Part shown: positions 62,301 to 64,000 of the stretch, piece after piece
How the letters are laid out: the number at the start of each line of letters is the position of its first letter
How positions within the stretch are numbered: position 1 is the stretch's first letter
Assembly: GCA_023105745.1 (NCBI GenBank)
Contig: JALGQZ010000001.1
Location: forward strand, 53,057,162 to 53,121,161
Reading direction: 5' to 3'
DNA length: 64,000 bases
Source of the DNA: Austropuccinia psidii
Lineage: Eukaryota > Basidiomycota > Pucciniomycetes > Pucciniales > Sphaerophragmiaceae
The notes under the pieces: generated by a model
Database searches by the model: none
What the model saw: the letters and a program-made list of their open reading frames with translations, nothing else
Told to the model about the DNA's origin: nothing
Made by a program: the position numbers and the translations under genes

Positions 62301-64000
62301 TTTCCAAGAAGATGACCCCAAGTGAATCAGAAATTCATGCATAATTTTGTATACATACTTACCTTATTTTCTTTTTGTAATTTTAATTTGTGATGTTTCT
62401 CTTATTTTTTTAAAAAATAGTCGTTGTTGTCTGAAACTTCAATATTAGAATTCTGTTTTGTTTCATTCCCAATATTTGGTTTTTTTCTTCCATATATTAA
62501 ATTTTGAATTATTTTTCTTATGAAAAGATTAAAATCTTATTTTATTATATTTCATTTTTACCTTGATTTTGTTTTTTTTCTGTTTTATTTTGATTTTTAT
62601 TTTTTATTAATTATTTTTTATTCCTCTGTTTGTATTTTTGTTTTGAATTTTCTTTAGGGCGTATATATACCTAAAAATCTTCATAATTTGTTTGAAATAG
62701 TGCTAGGAAAAACAAATTGATAACATTATACTTATTACAGATTATATAGACCCACACCACTCAAGAAGAATGAAGTAATAAATAGAAAAATGATTACAAA
62801 ACCTGTAATTTTTTATCTCAATCAAGATTAGATTGTGTGATTTTTATTCTTTTTTTGAATTCTTGATACCAAAAATTTGAAAAAAGATTGAAATAAAAAG
62901 GAAATGTAAGAATAAAGAATCTTAAATATGAAGGATTACAAATTAAAGCTCATGAATTGGGAAAATTGAATGCTTATCTTTTGTCAAGTTAAAATATTCA
63001 TTATTTCTAAAAAGTGAATTGAGTTGGATAAGTTTCATTATGTTGAACCCAATATGAAGATAAGAAAAATGAAATAAAGAAAATAAGAAAAAGATATGGA
63101 ATCATTTTAAGAATAAGAAGGATCTTCAGGAAAGGAGGTTAAAACTGACAATAGATTTTTATAATGATCATTCTTCATTACCTAAAATAAACTTGATTAA
63201 TCAAAAAGAATTCAGCTGAATTATAAGAAATTTATTCCTTACTGAAAAAAATGGAATAACTGAGGAAAATAGTAAAAATATATAATAAGAACATTATTTC
63301 TCTAATTTACATAAATTTATAGCTGAAATTAAACATCCAAGATTTTTTTTTTAATGTATAGGTTTTATAATTAAATTTTTCAAATTTTTCAAAATTTATT
63401 ATGGCCATGAATAGCCAGCTTAAGTTAAAATTAAATAATTAAGAGGAAATATTAGTAAGAAGATTATATTATGAAGCAGAGAAATATGATTTAATATCAA
63501 TTTTGGAAAATAAATTTTACACTTCTTGAATATAAATATTAAGTATTAGTGAGGAATACCTGATATAATAGTTATGGCTCAGAGAGTTTTTAAAATTCCT
63601 TTATTTATATTCAAAAGTTAATGTTAGGTGTGTGGAAATAGGATTAAAAACCTGGGGAGGATAATTTAAATTCAAAATATAATATTTTTATCCAATTATA
63701 TGTCATTCATTTCTTTATTGACTTTCAAATTTATTAGACTAAAACCCTTTGTAAAAATGTGCACACAAGATATATGAGTATTAAAGATCAAGAAAAAAAG
63801 TGCAAGAATTGTGAGATTAATTTATAATTCTTTGTGAAAGCAGATTCCTCCCCATGAGGAAGAATTTCCATTTAATAATATATTTTATTAATAAAAATTG
63901 TTTATATTATGTATTAGCAAACTAATAAAAATCATGGATAATTCATGATCTTATATTTCAATTAAGTAAATCTCTGAATGAAAAGATGTGTGGCTTAAAT
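53310..64000. other. AT-rich DNA, no gene recognised
   Basis: About 10.7 kb. Small open frames (for example 54832-55083 and 57550-57750, both minus) show no motif or splice structure. The part from about 57240 to 57760 is slightly less AT-rich and may be an old transposon fragment. From about 58200 to 62600 the sequence is mostly A/T with short dispersed ATATA repeats. I found no tRNA, rRNA or complete transposon in it. Confidence 0.45.

Noticed and set aside
1..64000. tRNA, rRNA genes and CRISPR arrays
   Set aside because: I looked for tRNA B-box-like sequences, rRNA-like blocks and regularly spaced repeats and found none; CRISPR is not expected in a fungal nucleus.

Overview
The window looks like nuclear DNA of a rust fungus (Pucciniales), most likely the myrtle rust Austropuccinia psidii or a close relative. 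The evidence is a very AT-rich background, 60-100 nt spliceosomal introns, a four-exon ribosomal protein gene of fungal type, and Ty3/gypsy chromodomain retrotransposons of a kind I recognise from rust genomes. The species name is an inference from memory; no search was run.

Layout. 1-2630: 3' end of a Ty3/gypsy element (called E0), with its integrase/chromodomain tail and 3' LTR. 2631-6817: AT-rich intergenic DNA. 6818-10033: a small gene island with two convergent spliced genes, a TB2/DP1/HVA22 (REEP/Yop1-like) membrane protein on + and an unrecognised 159-residue protein on -. 10454-13650: decayed Tc1/mariner copies A (-) and B (-) and low-complexity DNA. 13651-36231: a third mariner copy (C, +), split by a nested insertion. 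Element E1 (14513-35479, - strand, 5-bp target duplication gtgag) sits inside mariner C, and element E2 (21910-32606, + strand, target duplication cttct) sits inside the gag region of E1. 36335-46056: an old, broken relative, E3 (+). About 46060-47040: remnant of a transposase-linked OTU protease domain. 52062-52950 (-): RPS11. 53023-53301: a short GC-rich open stretch. The rest, 47700-51400 and 53310-64000, is AT-rich with nothing I could recognise.

The most interesting observation concerns the retrotransposons. Besides the usual gag-pol frame (capsid, CCHC knuckle, protease, RT, RNase H, integrase, chromodomain), E1, E2 and E3 all carry a second, spliced reading frame, here called ORF1. Its last exon overlaps the start of gag-pol in the other frame (gag-pol lies -1 to it). 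Splice sites and intron phases agree in all three elements. Where E1 and E2 can be aligned base by base, the substitutions are synonymous in ORF1 and change residues in gag-pol. The gag-pol ATG lies inside ORF1 intron 1, so splicing would switch between the two products. In E1 a further upstream intron would remove the primer binding site and create the ORF1 ATG across its junction.

Two other points: I see no CG dinucleotide in the 5.8 kb coding region of E2, although its LTRs keep about a dozen; and E1 had an intact 1,900-codon gag-pol until E2 broke it.
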